From the NCBI GenBank assembly GCA_963991145.1, contig CAXDOZ010000110.1:1-7894 (forward strand): a stretch of DNA of 7,894 bases. The letters are read 5' to 3'. Position 1 is the stretch's first letter. Every line of letters begins with the position of its first letter. Below are positions 1-5,979 of this stretch, one piece after another. Under the pieces are notes generated by a model. The model worked only from the letters and a program-made list of their open reading frames with translations, was not told the origin of the DNA and searched no databases. The stretch is from CAXDOZ01 sp963991145. GTDB lineage: Bacteria; Bacteroidota; Bacteroidia; Chitinophagales; JABDMM01. A program made the translations under genes and the position numbers.

Positions 1-432
1 GCTTGGGGAGTGCGGCTGAGGGCCTTTGCCATCAACGTACATCTCTCCACCTAGCGGCTTATCAGAAGGAGCAACGATCTGCGCTCCGGAAGGCTGATTA
101 TCGGCTGCTGCCACTCTTCCTACATGCATTACCTGCAAGAAGATCTTTGATCCATTCTCGTGAACAGCGTCTGTCACTTTCTTCCATTCTGTAATTTGTT
201 TCTCTGATTAAATTGCCGGTGTTCTAGGGTAGCCAAGTCCGTTTGGCGATGGAGAGGTTCCTTCTGTAATGATAAGTCCTGCCTCTGCTCTTTGAGCATA
301 ATAAGTAGCGACCATTTCATTTGGTGCTGCGTCTTCAAGGGCACGAGAACGCGTCATAGGAGCCATAACCACTCGGTTCTTTAGCTCGATCGAACCCATG
401 CTGTAAGGGGTAAAGAGTTTCTGTTCTGACAT
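1..432 (-). pseudogene. Old Yellow Enzyme-family ene-reductase (NADH:flavin oxidoreductase), interrupted by in-frame TAA and cut by window edge
   Basis: The N-terminal part of an FMN-dependent alkene reductase is visible. Enzymes of this family reduce C=C bonds of alpha,beta-unsaturated carbonyl compounds with NAD(P)H. From ATG at 432, the protein shows LFTPYSMG (6-13), the typical MAPMTRSR barrel-strand motif (23-30) and AGLIITEGTS (51-60). The frame then hits TAA at 208-210, after residue 74. Beyond it the same frame stays open for 69 codons to the window edge and continues the family sequence: SEKQITEWKKVTDAVHENG, then the QVMHVGR strand and a QPSGAQIVAPSD segment. So the break is a nonsense codon replacing one residue (usually aromatic in relatives, e.g. 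TAT or TAC to TAA), not a frameshift. Without the rest of the barrel the 74-residue product could not be an active enzyme. The alternatives are a sequencing error or a very recent mutation, since no further decay is visible. The leader is A-rich without a clear ribosome-binding site. Confidence 0.85.
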
Positions 433-462
433 TTTAGTTGTTTAAACAAATGTTGGAAATGA

Positions 463-495
463 CTAATGAACGCTCAGCATTTGTGCTTGTTCATT
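463..495 (-). promoter_or_regulatory. Inverted repeat and TGAAC/GTTCA operator-like site upstream of the ene-reductase
   Basis: The 85-bp gap between the phospholipase stop and the ene-reductase start contains arms AATGAAC (465-471) and GTTCATT (489-495). An inner pair, AGCA (476-479) and TGCT (484-487), surrounds a 4-nt loop. Within it, TGAACGCTCA (467-476) is a near-palindrome, and CTAATGAAC (463-471) recurs exactly at 5886-5894 in front of the chromanol operon, at similar distances from the start codons (30 and 24 bp). This suggests binding by a TetR-like dimer. It could instead be a hairpin at the end of the phospholipase transcript, but no T-tract follows on the minus strand. Confidence 0.35.
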
Positions 496-517
496 GTGTC
501 GGGTTAAAAAATTGAGA

Positions 518-1771
518 TTACTCGGTAAAGCCTTTTACTCTGCCACTCTTGTATTCATCCCAATTGAATTTGTCCAGGAATGAAACAGCTGCCTCAGCGC
601 CTTTAAAGAAGAGACCGATCTTATTCTCGTCTGAGATATTGAAATCGAGCCAGTTGTAATCCTGATCCGCATCGATATGACAGATCAGCTGCTTGAAATC
701 CGGGTTTTTCAAAAGGAAATCGTAATCGTGGACCTGTCTCATAGTGCTGATCATGGCACCGGCGAAGGAAAAGCTGTTCTTGATCTTGTTTGGCTTATTC
801 CGGTAAGCGCTCAATCTTGCTCCGAAGGTTGGCTTCCTGGGAGGAAGCTTGCTCGGAGTATCTGAATGAAAGAGATTAATTGGGAAGTTTGATAGCATTC
901 CGCCATCCACAAAAATTGCCTCCTTTGGTACTTCACCTCGATAGTCGGCAACTTCAATCCAGCCCTCGTGATTTGTTTGTCCTGCCCCAAGTTTGCTCAG
1001 ATCTCTGCGATAAGGGTGAAAGAAGAATGGAATGGACATTGAAGCTCTGGCATATTCTGCCGGGTTTGTATTGTCTACATCGTCATAGAATACCCTCCCA
1101 TCTCGTGGAAGAACGATCTTAGAATTTGTCGTGATCTCAGATGTAACTACTCCCACGGTATTTCTGAACTCCTGTCGGCCTTCACCGGTAAAGTGAATAT
1201 TGGCTGTCGCAACTGTATTTCTTCTTTCTATTAACTGCGCTGTGGTCTCGATTCCGGCCTCCTTTAGCGCTGCCTTTAGCCACTCGAGGAAGTTATCTCC
1301 AGGATTCATTCCAAGATAGTCTCTTAACCTGCTGTAAATCGGATAGCCGTATCGTAGAAGGAGCCAGATCATCTTTGGATCCTCCTGTGTGGCTTTAGAG
1401 ATGAAGTTCTTCATAGAACTACCACCGTCTACAAAATCTAGGAGAGACTTATTACCCAATAATTCAATTAGGTCCTGATATACTGATTCGTGAGGCTCCT
1501 TTAATCCTGCCAGGCCAATTGTATTGATCGCTCCGGCACTTGTTCCGGCAAGGCTCATGAACCTGATCTTACAGCTCTCAAGCACCCAAACGTATCCAAC
1601 CAGAGCAATTCCCAGAACTCCTCCTCCTTCCTGGACCAGATCTACATACTGGTTGCCCTGTTCATCGTGAACATCTGAATAGGCTTTCTGACTGAGTTTT
1701 GGGAAGTTCTTAGATAACTGGAAGTACCTCTTGTCCTGATGGATCTTATTGAATAGTTCTGAATGTGCCAT
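518..1771 (-). CDS. Patatin-like phospholipase (417 aa)
   Basis: This is a predicted serine lipid acyl hydrolase of the patatin family, which cleaves fatty acyl chains from glycerolipids with a Ser-Asp dyad. All key elements are present: the glycine-rich oxyanion loop EGGGVLG (48-54), the nucleophile elbow GTSAG with Ser78 (76-80), the ARASMSIPFFF segment (241-251) typical of bacterial patatins, and the DGG motif with catalytic Asp289 (289-291). No signal peptide or membrane segment is seen, so a cytoplasmic or membrane-peripheral location is likely. The start at 1771 is the first ATG. The 64-bp gap to the prenyltransferase upstream could hold its own weak promoter (an imperfect TAnnTTTG-like box, TAGTTTAG, at 1801-1794) or be read through from the operon. 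Its true substrate cannot be told from sequence. Next to chromanol genes it could act on oxidised membrane phospholipids or supply lipids, but that is inference from position only. Confidence 0.9.
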   Translation of the reverse strand: MAHSELFNKIHQDKRYFQLSKNFPKLSQKAYSDVHDEQGNQYVDLVQEGGGVLGIALVGYVWVLESCKIRFMSLAGTSAGAINTIGLAGLKEPHESVYQDLIELLGNKSLLDFVDGGSSMKNFISKATQEDPKMIWLLLRYGYPIYSRLRDYLGMNPGDNFLEWLKAALKEAGIETTAQLIERRNTVATANIHFTGEGRQEFRNTVGVVTSEITTNSKIVLPRDGRVFYDDVDNTNPAEYARASMSIPFFFHPYRRDLSKLGAGQTNHEGWIEVADYRGEVPKEAIFVDGGMLSNFPINLFHSDTPSKLPPRKPTFGARLSAYRNKPNKIKNSFSFAGAMISTMRQVHDYDFLLKNPDFKQLICHIDADQDYNWLDFNISDENKIGLFFKGAEAAVSFLDKFNWDEYKSGRVKGFTE

Positions 1772-1835
1772 TTCCTAAAGATTAGAAACATGTCTAAACT
1801 ATTCAATATCAATAATTAGTGAAACTATTAAGTAT

Positions 1836-2720
1836 CTAATACACTGAAAAGGCGAACAGCGCATACTCTGCAAAGTACATTCCCCAAACACACTGATAGA
1901 AGAAGGCGATTGAGGTCTTAGAATTTAGATCAACTCTTTTAGCCATGATCCAAAAGAAGATCAGGATAATTGCATGTCCGCCAATAAATAGGGGCTGATT
2001 AATACTGTCTGCCATCAAAGGAGCAAAACCGATGGTGAACATGATCGCCAGGCTCAGCATGATCATTCCCAATTTGAAGATCTTCTTTCTCCCCATCTCG
2101 ACGGTCAGGGTTGAGATATTGAATTTCTTATCTCCTTCATCATCGGGCAGGTCCTTGAACCAGGCAATGGCGATGCTGTAGATGAAGATCACTCCGGTAA
2201 GTAACAGGATCACAAAAGGCAGATCATCGCTCCCATTGATGATCCAGTTAAAATTCAAAAACAAAAAAATATTGACGATAAATCCCCTTACAGCAAGTAT
2301 GCAAAATGCAGCCCAGAAGTAAAATCGCTTCAACCTGAATGGAGGTAATGAATAGGCCGTGCCAAGCGCCAAGCTCGATAGAACAGTTACCAGGAGCCAC
2401 TTCCCGATAAATATCGCCAGTACTATACTTGCGAGCAGACAAACAACAATGATGGTTCGACCTCGCTGAATTGTCCATGCACCTGAAGCTAAGGGCAGAT
2501 ATGGCTTGTTGATCCTGTCGATCTCAATATCTGTGAGTTGATTCAATCCAACGATGTAGATATTGGCAGCAAGGCAGGATCCCAGCGTAATGATCAATTC
2601 GCTGATGTGAAAGTCACTTTGATCTGAATAAGAGAAGGCAATGGCATATAATGCAAGAATGGAAAGAGTGGTTCCAATAACCGTATGCGGCCGGGCAAAT
2701 CGAACAAAGTTCAATATCAT
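1836..2720 (-). CDS. UbiA-family homogentisate prenyltransferase (VTE2/HPT-like)
   Basis: This integral-membrane aromatic prenyltransferase is predicted to condense homogentisate with a diterpenyl diphosphate (phytyl-PP or geranylgeranyl-PP), with decarboxylation, which is the committed step to tocopherol-type quinols. Both Asp-rich Mg-diphosphate motifs are visible: NQLTDIEID (60-68, counted from ATG 2720) and KDLPDDEGD (189-197). NQLTDIEID runs straight into RINKPYLPLASG, and this NKPYLPLASG stretch is characteristic of plant and cyanobacterial homogentisate prenyltransferases rather than of UbiA or MenA. The rest is hydrophobic with about eight or nine membrane segments. Length (294 aa) is normal for the bacterial family. 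A GTG at 2723 directly precedes the ATG; I prefer ATG at 2720, because it gives a TGATG 1-nt overlap with the upstream methyltransferase, like the other junctions. Whether the donor is phytyl-PP or geranylgeranyl-PP, and whether the acceptor is strictly homogentisate, cannot be read from sequence. Confidence 0.88.
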   Translation of the reverse strand: MILNFVRFARPHTVIGTTLSILALYAIAFSYSDQSDFHISELIITLGSCLAANIYIVGLNQLTDIEIDRINKPYLPLASGAWTIQRGRTIIVVCLLASIVLAIFIGKWLLVTVLSSLALGTAYSLPPFRLKRFYFWAAFCILAVRGFIVNIFLFLNFNWIINGSDDLPFVILLLTGVIFIYSIAIAWFKDLPDDEGDKKFNISTLTVEMGRKKIFKLGMIMLSLAIMFTIGFAPLMADSINQPLFIGGHAIILIFFWIMAKRVDLNSKTSIAFFYQCVWGMYFAEYALFAFSVY

Positions 2721-3562
2721 CACTCGGGTTTTTGACCGGTGAGTAAATCAAATTCAACTAATCCTGATCTAAGTCCCTGAATCATGTACTTCATTGCAAT
2801 CGCCCCTTTGATGGTTCCCCATCCTGATCTGAAAAGTCCCATCATTCCCTTTGGCGTAAGAGCAGTGCTTACTACTGCTTTCCAGAATGGCTCAACTGAT
2901 TTACTCCAGTTGTCGGTTTTTAAATTGAGGAATCCTGCCTCATTGGCAAATCCTGCAATTTGACTCATTGGCATCATCGGAGGGAGATGATAACTCTCGT
3001 AAAGATTCTCTAGAAGCTGCTTTTCAGATCTGGAAAACGCTGGAGGCTGATCTCTGCAACACCAGGTAATCATTAAAAACTTCCCTCCGGGCTCCAGCAA
3101 ATTAAAAAACACCTCGAGCAGGGCTTTCTTATCCTTAATATGCTCTGCACTTTCCATCGACCATATGAAATCGAATTTTCTATCCCCTTCTGAAACCGAC
3201 ATCATATCACGTGCTTCGATCTTAACCGCATTCTCAAGGCCTACGGCCCGATTGTATTCGGCGGCAGCCTCGGCCTGATAAGGACTCAAGGTGACTCCGT
3301 AGGCTTGCGCTCCAAATTTTTTGGATAGATATCTTGAGCTTCCTCCAACTCCGCATCCAGCATCAAAAATGGATTTTGCTTTTTCAATTTCAGCCCATTT
3401 CAAAACCTCTTCGATCAGGTCGATCTGCGCTTGCTGATGGTTCTTCTTCTCTTTTCCATCAAAACCGTAAAAGCCATGATGCATGTGCTCACCCCAGATA
3501 TCCAGCCAAATGCCGCTGGAGCGGTCGTAGAAATTTGCTATTCGATTATTGAGATCCGACAT
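2720..3562 (-). CDS. Gamma-tocopherol methyltransferase-like SAM methyltransferase (VTE4-like)
   Basis: This class I SAM-dependent C-methyltransferase (280 aa) is predicted to add the last ring methyl to a chromanol (gamma to alpha, delta to beta forms). The N-terminus RIANFYDRSSGIW (7-19) followed by WGEHMHHGFY (23-32) is the hallmark start of plant gamma-tocopherol methyltransferases without their transit peptide. Motif I is FDAGCGVGGSSRYL (66-79), followed by KKFGAQAYGVTLSP (81-94), which also reads like VTE4. SMESAEHIKDK (135-145) and LLEPGGKFLMITWC (155-168) are the usual later motifs. Sterol and phosphoethanolamine methyltransferases share the fold, but the HMHHGFY motif and the neighbours point to a tocopherol-type substrate. 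It overlaps the upstream VTE3-like gene by 1 nt (TAATG) and the downstream prenyltransferase by 1 nt (TGATG), so translational coupling is likely. No membrane segment is obvious; it probably works at the membrane surface. Confidence 0.87.
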   Translation of the reverse strand: MSDLNNRIANFYDRSSGIWLDIWGEHMHHGFYGFDGKEKKNHQQAQIDLIEEVLKWAEIEKAKSIFDAGCGVGGSSRYLSKKFGAQAYGVTLSPYQAEAAAEYNRAVGLENAVKIEARDMMSVSEGDRKFDFIWSMESAEHIKDKKALLEVFFNLLEPGGKFLMITWCCRDQPPAFSRSEKQLLENLYESYHLPPMMPMSQIAGFANEAGFLNLKTDNWSKSVEPFWKAVVSTALTPKGMMGLFRSGWGTIKGAIAMKYMIQGLRSGLVEFDLLTGQKPE

Positions 3563-4476
3563 TACTTAATGATCAGCCATACAATCAGTCCAATCAATCC
3601 AAGAATGATCAGAATAGCTGTGATTTGATGTCCGGTCAACTTCTCGCGATACTCCTCAGGTACATCTTTTTGTCCGTGAAAAGCATAACGCAGATAACCA
3701 TACAATGCAGCAGGGATAAACAGAAATCCGGCTGTAGAGCCGATAATGATTCTCCAAATAGTGTGTAACCAGCCAAGGATTCCCTTCTTCTCATTAATGT
3801 CCTCCGTTTCAGAAACCTGATCGTGGATCGGAGATTTTCCGGCTTCGGGCTTACGCCCGGATATTGCGATCCCAAATCGCTCTTTGGTCGACCAATGAGG
3901 AGCCACAAATTTGTATTCTATATCTACAAAGCCAGCATCCTCAAACCACTTGATATACTCCTCATCTTTCGGGAAGAGCATCCAGGTGTTTGCGATCCAT
4001 TTTCCAAATGCATTCTTTGGTTCAAGTGGGCCAATATTCAAAGCTGTTCCTCCGGGTTTGATCACTCGATAAGATTCACAGATTCCCAATTGCGGATTTG
4101 GCCAGTACTCAATACTACCGGCAGAAACGTAGCGATCAAAAGTATCGTCGTCGAAAGGGATCTGCTCAGCATCACCTGTTTGAAATCCGCATCCTTTCAA
4201 AGTCTCCTTTGCTTTGGCCTTTGCCATTTGATGCGGACTCTGATCCACGCATTCTACATTTTCATTCTTAACATGCTTCACGATCCCTTCCGTGGTAAAG
4301 CCAGTTCCAGATCCAACATCGATCACGGTTAAACCCTCATCGTCAAGATGTGCCAGTTCAAGTGATTCATCTCGCATGCGCTCGGTCCAGAAAAGAGGAT
4401 TTACATACTTATCGTAAAAAATTGAAAGGAATCGATAAAACCAGTAAGCTTCCTTCTTGTGTTGTACAAATCGCAT
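3562..4476 (-). CDS. Plant-type MPBQ/MSBQ methyltransferase (VTE3-like) with C-terminal membrane anchor
   Basis: This SAM methyltransferase (304 aa) is predicted to methylate the prenylated benzoquinol before ring closure, as 2-methyl-6-phytyl-benzoquinol methyltransferase does in plastids. From residue 3 it reads FVQHKKEAYWFYRFLSIFYD (3-22), then NPLFWTERMRDE (26-37), a stretch almost diagnostic of plant VTE3. It continues with motif I VIDVGSGTGFTTEGIV (51-66), DQSPHQMAKAKAKE (78-91), SAGSIEYWPNPQ (118-129) and WMLFPKDEEYIKWFEDAGF (165-183). Two hydrophobic segments at about 239-262 and 283-303 would anchor the C-terminus in the cytoplasmic membrane; plant VTE3 also has a C-terminal membrane span. 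The cyanobacterial enzyme for this step (Sll0418 type) belongs to a different methyltransferase group, so the plant-like sequence is notable. The start codon shares its A with the ferredoxin stop (TAATG), and the 3' end has the same arrangement with the VTE4-like gene. Confidence 0.9.
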   Translation of the reverse strand: MRFVQHKKEAYWFYRFLSIFYDKYVNPLFWTERMRDESLELAHLDDEGLTVIDVGSGTGFTTEGIVKHVKNENVECVDQSPHQMAKAKAKETLKGCGFQTGDAEQIPFDDDTFDRYVSAGSIEYWPNPQLGICESYRVIKPGGTALNIGPLEPKNAFGKWIANTWMLFPKDEEYIKWFEDAGFVDIEYKFVAPHWSTKERFGIAISGRKPEAGKSPIHDQVSETEDINEKKGILGWLHTIWRIIIGSTAGFLFIPAALYGYLRYAFHGQKDVPEEYREKLTGHQITAILIILGLIGLIVWLIIK

Positions 4477-4697
4477 TAGGCGGGGACTTTTAATTCAGAG
4501 ACTTTCTTGTGTGTTATTGTAGTGACCGGACAGATATCTTCACAGATCATACAGGCAATATCGCATTCTTTGTTCACGGCGATGGTGTCGAAATCAGAAA
4601 CAAATCCTGCCTCCTGCGGACAAACCGCAACACAGGCACCGCAATTAATACAAGCATTCCATCCAATATCAAATACTACTGCTTCTCTCTTTGCCAT
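4476..4697 (-). CDS. 2x[4Fe-4S] ferredoxin, likely electron donor to the adjacent reductase
   Basis: This small soluble electron carrier has 73 aa. The first cluster motif is C16-x2-C19-x2-C22-x3-C26-P within NACINCGACVAVCP. The second is C45-x3-C49-x2-C52-x3-C56-P, with one extra residue in the first gap. Between them lies GFVSDFDTIAVN, and a short basic tail follows. All eight cysteines needed for two clusters are present. It starts 3 bp after the reductase stop and overlaps the methyltransferase by 1 nt, so it is firmly inside the operon. Archaeal geranylgeranyl reductases are known to depend on a ferredoxin (shown for Methanosarcina acetivorans). By analogy this protein most likely feeds electrons to the flavoprotein next door for saturating the isoprenoid tail; that pairing is inference. 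Confidence 0.9.
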   Translation of the reverse strand: MAKREAVVFDIGWNACINCGACVAVCPQEAGFVSDFDTIAVNKECDIACMICEDICPVTTITHKKVSELKVPA

Positions 4698-4700
4698 TTT

Positions 4701-5861
4701 TTAAATTTTGCGGTATTCAGAATCAGGACTGAAATAATAGCTCATCGTATCGAAAAGCGCTTTATCCTGCTCGGGTTGTTTCATTTTGAAAATGTCGGTC
4801 TTGACATTATACAGCTTCCACATTTTCTCTCCCTGGTCTTCGTACCATTTATCCTGATACCCCTCGAGATTATCGGCCGTAGGCCTCTTTCCCTCCTTGA
4901 TCAGATTTGCCAGATATTTCCCGGCAATGCGACCAGCTGAAAGCGCTGTATGAATTCCTCCACCCGTGATCGGGTTTACATGTCGGGCTGCATCACCTAC
5001 CAGAATCAGATTCTCAGCAAACTGCTTCTTAAGAGGAGATGCAAGTGGTACTCCGCCACCCTGAATTTCGAGAACCCGGGCATTCTTAAATCGGTCTTTG
5101 AAGAATGATTCCTTCATAAAACGGTCGAGGTAATAGCGGGCATCGAGATCTGTGATGCTCTTAATTACTCCTAATCCTATCTCGGCATAGCCATGATCTT
5201 TTGGGAAAACCCAGGCATAACCTCCGGGCGCCCATTCTTCACCGGTTACGATTTCAAGCAGTCCATCTGCTTCCACTTTATCTACAATGACCTGCAGACA
5301 AGATGCTAATTCACTAAGCTTAATATGTGTTCGAAGATTGGCCCATTTGCCTACCTGCGATTGAAGACCATCGGCACCAACAACCACTTTTGCTTTCACG
5401 GTGATATCCTGGTTGAAGCGGTTGAGATAAACTTCACAGGTGCCGTCTTCGAGAGGCTTGTATCCGATTGCATTGGTCTTCAACCAAACCTCGGTTCCTA
5501 CTCTTTCTGCCAGAGTCATCAGTCGACGATCAAATCTTCGTCGGTCAACAACATAACCCAGGGCTTCGCCCGGATACTTATCTGGCTTCAGTTCGCGGTA
5601 ATCTATTCGATTGGATTCTCCTTCTGCATTAAAGATCTCAAAACCGTAGATCGACTTTAAAACAAACTCATCTTCCGGCTCTACACCCGCGGCTGCAAGT
5701 CCCGGTCCTGAAACTGCTCCTGAGCACTGAATAGGAGCTCCAAGCTCTTGCTTTTTATCTACCAAAAGAACCTTAAGTCCTGACTCTGAGGCGAATCGCG
5801 CTGTTGTTGCACCTGCCGGGCCACTCCCTACTATCACTATGTCATACTCCTGCTGCATCAT
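4701..5861 (-). CDS. Geranylgeranyl reductase family FAD-dependent protein (digeranylgeranylglycerophospholipid reductase/ChlP-like)
   Basis: This flavoprotein (386 aa) is predicted to saturate double bonds of a geranylgeranyl chain, on the diphosphate or on the prenylated quinol, giving a phytyl-type tail. The N-terminus has the Rossmann FAD motif VGSGPAGATTAR (11-22) and an acidic residue at the strand-2 end (LLVDKK, 32-37). QCSG (45-48) is a cysteine motif near the flavin seen in archaeal relatives. GADG (162-165) and LVGDAARHVNPITGGG (287-302) are the later FAD motifs. The substrate-pocket motif YxWxFP-x8-GxG, described for archaeal geranylgeranyl reductases, is complete at 215-231 (YAWVFP through GLG). 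Two ATGs stand in tandem at 5861 and 5858 and either could start it. It is first in the operon, with a ferredoxin 3 bp downstream, which points to ferredoxin-dependent reduction rather than the NADPH use of plant ChlP. Not seen: any chlorophyll gene, so a role in chlorophyll is unlikely. Confidence 0.88.
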   Translation of the reverse strand: MMQQEYDIVIVGSGPAGATTARFASESGLKVLLVDKKQELGAPIQCSGAVSGPGLAAAGVEPEDEFVLKSIYGFEIFNAEGESNRIDYRELKPDKYPGEALGYVVDRRRFDRRLMTLAERVGTEVWLKTNAIGYKPLEDGTCEVYLNRFNQDITVKAKVVVGADGLQSQVGKWANLRTHIKLSELASCLQVIVDKVEADGLLEIVTGEEWAPGGYAWVFPKDHGYAEIGLGVIKSITDLDARYYLDRFMKESFFKDRFKNARVLEIQGGGVPLASPLKKQFAENLILVGDAARHVNPITGGGIHTALSAGRIAGKYLANLIKEGKRPTADNLEGYQDKWYEDQGEKMWKLYNVKTDIFKMKQPEQDKALFDTMSYYFSPDSEYRKI

Positions 5862-5885
5862 ATATTGCCCTTATCCCATATAAAC

Positions 5886-5900
5886 CTAATGAACCGTTCA
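5886..5900 (-). promoter_or_regulatory. Palindromic operator candidate TGAAC-C-GTTCA upstream of the chromanol operon
   Basis: TGAAC (5890-5894) and GTTCA (5896-5900) form a perfect 5+5 palindrome around one base. It touches the upstream edge of the candidate -7 box of the operon, where a repressor or activator dimer would act. The flank CTAATGAAC (5886-5894) is identical to 463-471 in front of the ene-reductase. TetR-family proteins often bind such sites; no regulator gene lies in the window. Confidence 0.4.
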
Positions 5901-5942
5901 ATGTTTGCTAGGAAATAGTCTTATTTCTTTAAACTTTTTTTC

Positions 5943-5956
5943 GTCCATATTTGGAC
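5943..5956 (+). promoter_or_regulatory. Palindrome GTCCA-TATT-TGGAC over the putative cyclase promoter
   Basis: Arms GTCCA (5943-5947) and TGGAC (5952-5956) flank 4 bp and coincide with the -7-like box CATATTTG (5946-5953). The site ends 23 bp before the cyclase ATG. It is unlike the TGAAC-type site 43 bp away, so if functional it would bind a different regulator or form a hairpin at the mRNA 5' end. The match could be chance for arms this short. Confidence 0.3.
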
Positions 5957-5979
5957 AATGTAAACTATTAAATCCCTGC

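Larger units (their letters stand above)
5862..5979. promoter_or_regulatory. Divergent control region between reductase operon and cyclase gene
   Basis: These 118 bp separate the minus-strand operon from the plus-strand cyclase and should carry both promoters. For the operon, the minus strand reads TAGGTTTA (5888-5881), one mismatch from the Bacteroidota -7 box TAnnTTTG. For the cyclase, the plus strand reads CATATTTG (5946-5953), also one mismatch, 26 nt before the chosen ATG. No convincing -33 TTG element is seen for either. Two palindromes listed separately sit beside these boxes. Confidence 0.4.

Noticed and set aside
3..194. Plus-strand frame of 63 codons at the left edge
   Set aside because: It is antisense to the continuing frame of the interrupted ene-reductase, which reads as family sequence.
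1782..1797. TTAGA-N6-TCTAA inverted repeat before the phospholipase
   Set aside because: The arms are only 5 bp in AT-rich DNA and are not shared with other intergenic regions here; chance is likely.
1836..2720. Prenyltransferase as MenA, UbiA (ubiquinone) or chlorophyll synthase
   Set aside because: The NQLTDIEID and NKPYLPLASG signature and the neighbours fit homogentisate prenyltransferase; no menaquinone, ubiquinone or chlorophyll genes are adjacent.
2720..3562. VTE4-like gene as a cyclopropane-fatty-acid synthase or sterol methyltransferase
   Set aside because: These share the fold, but the RIANFYDRSSGIW and HMHHGFY start is specific to tocopherol methyltransferase-like proteins.
3823..4332. 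Plus-strand open frame of 169 codons
   Set aside because: It lies entirely antisense to the VTE3-like gene, whose motifs are unambiguous, and encodes nothing recognisable.
5905..5979. Upstream extension of the cyclase reading frame by 25 codons from a TTG
   Set aside because: The extension has no family similarity, starts with a rare start codon and overlaps the probable promoter; ATG 5980 fits better.
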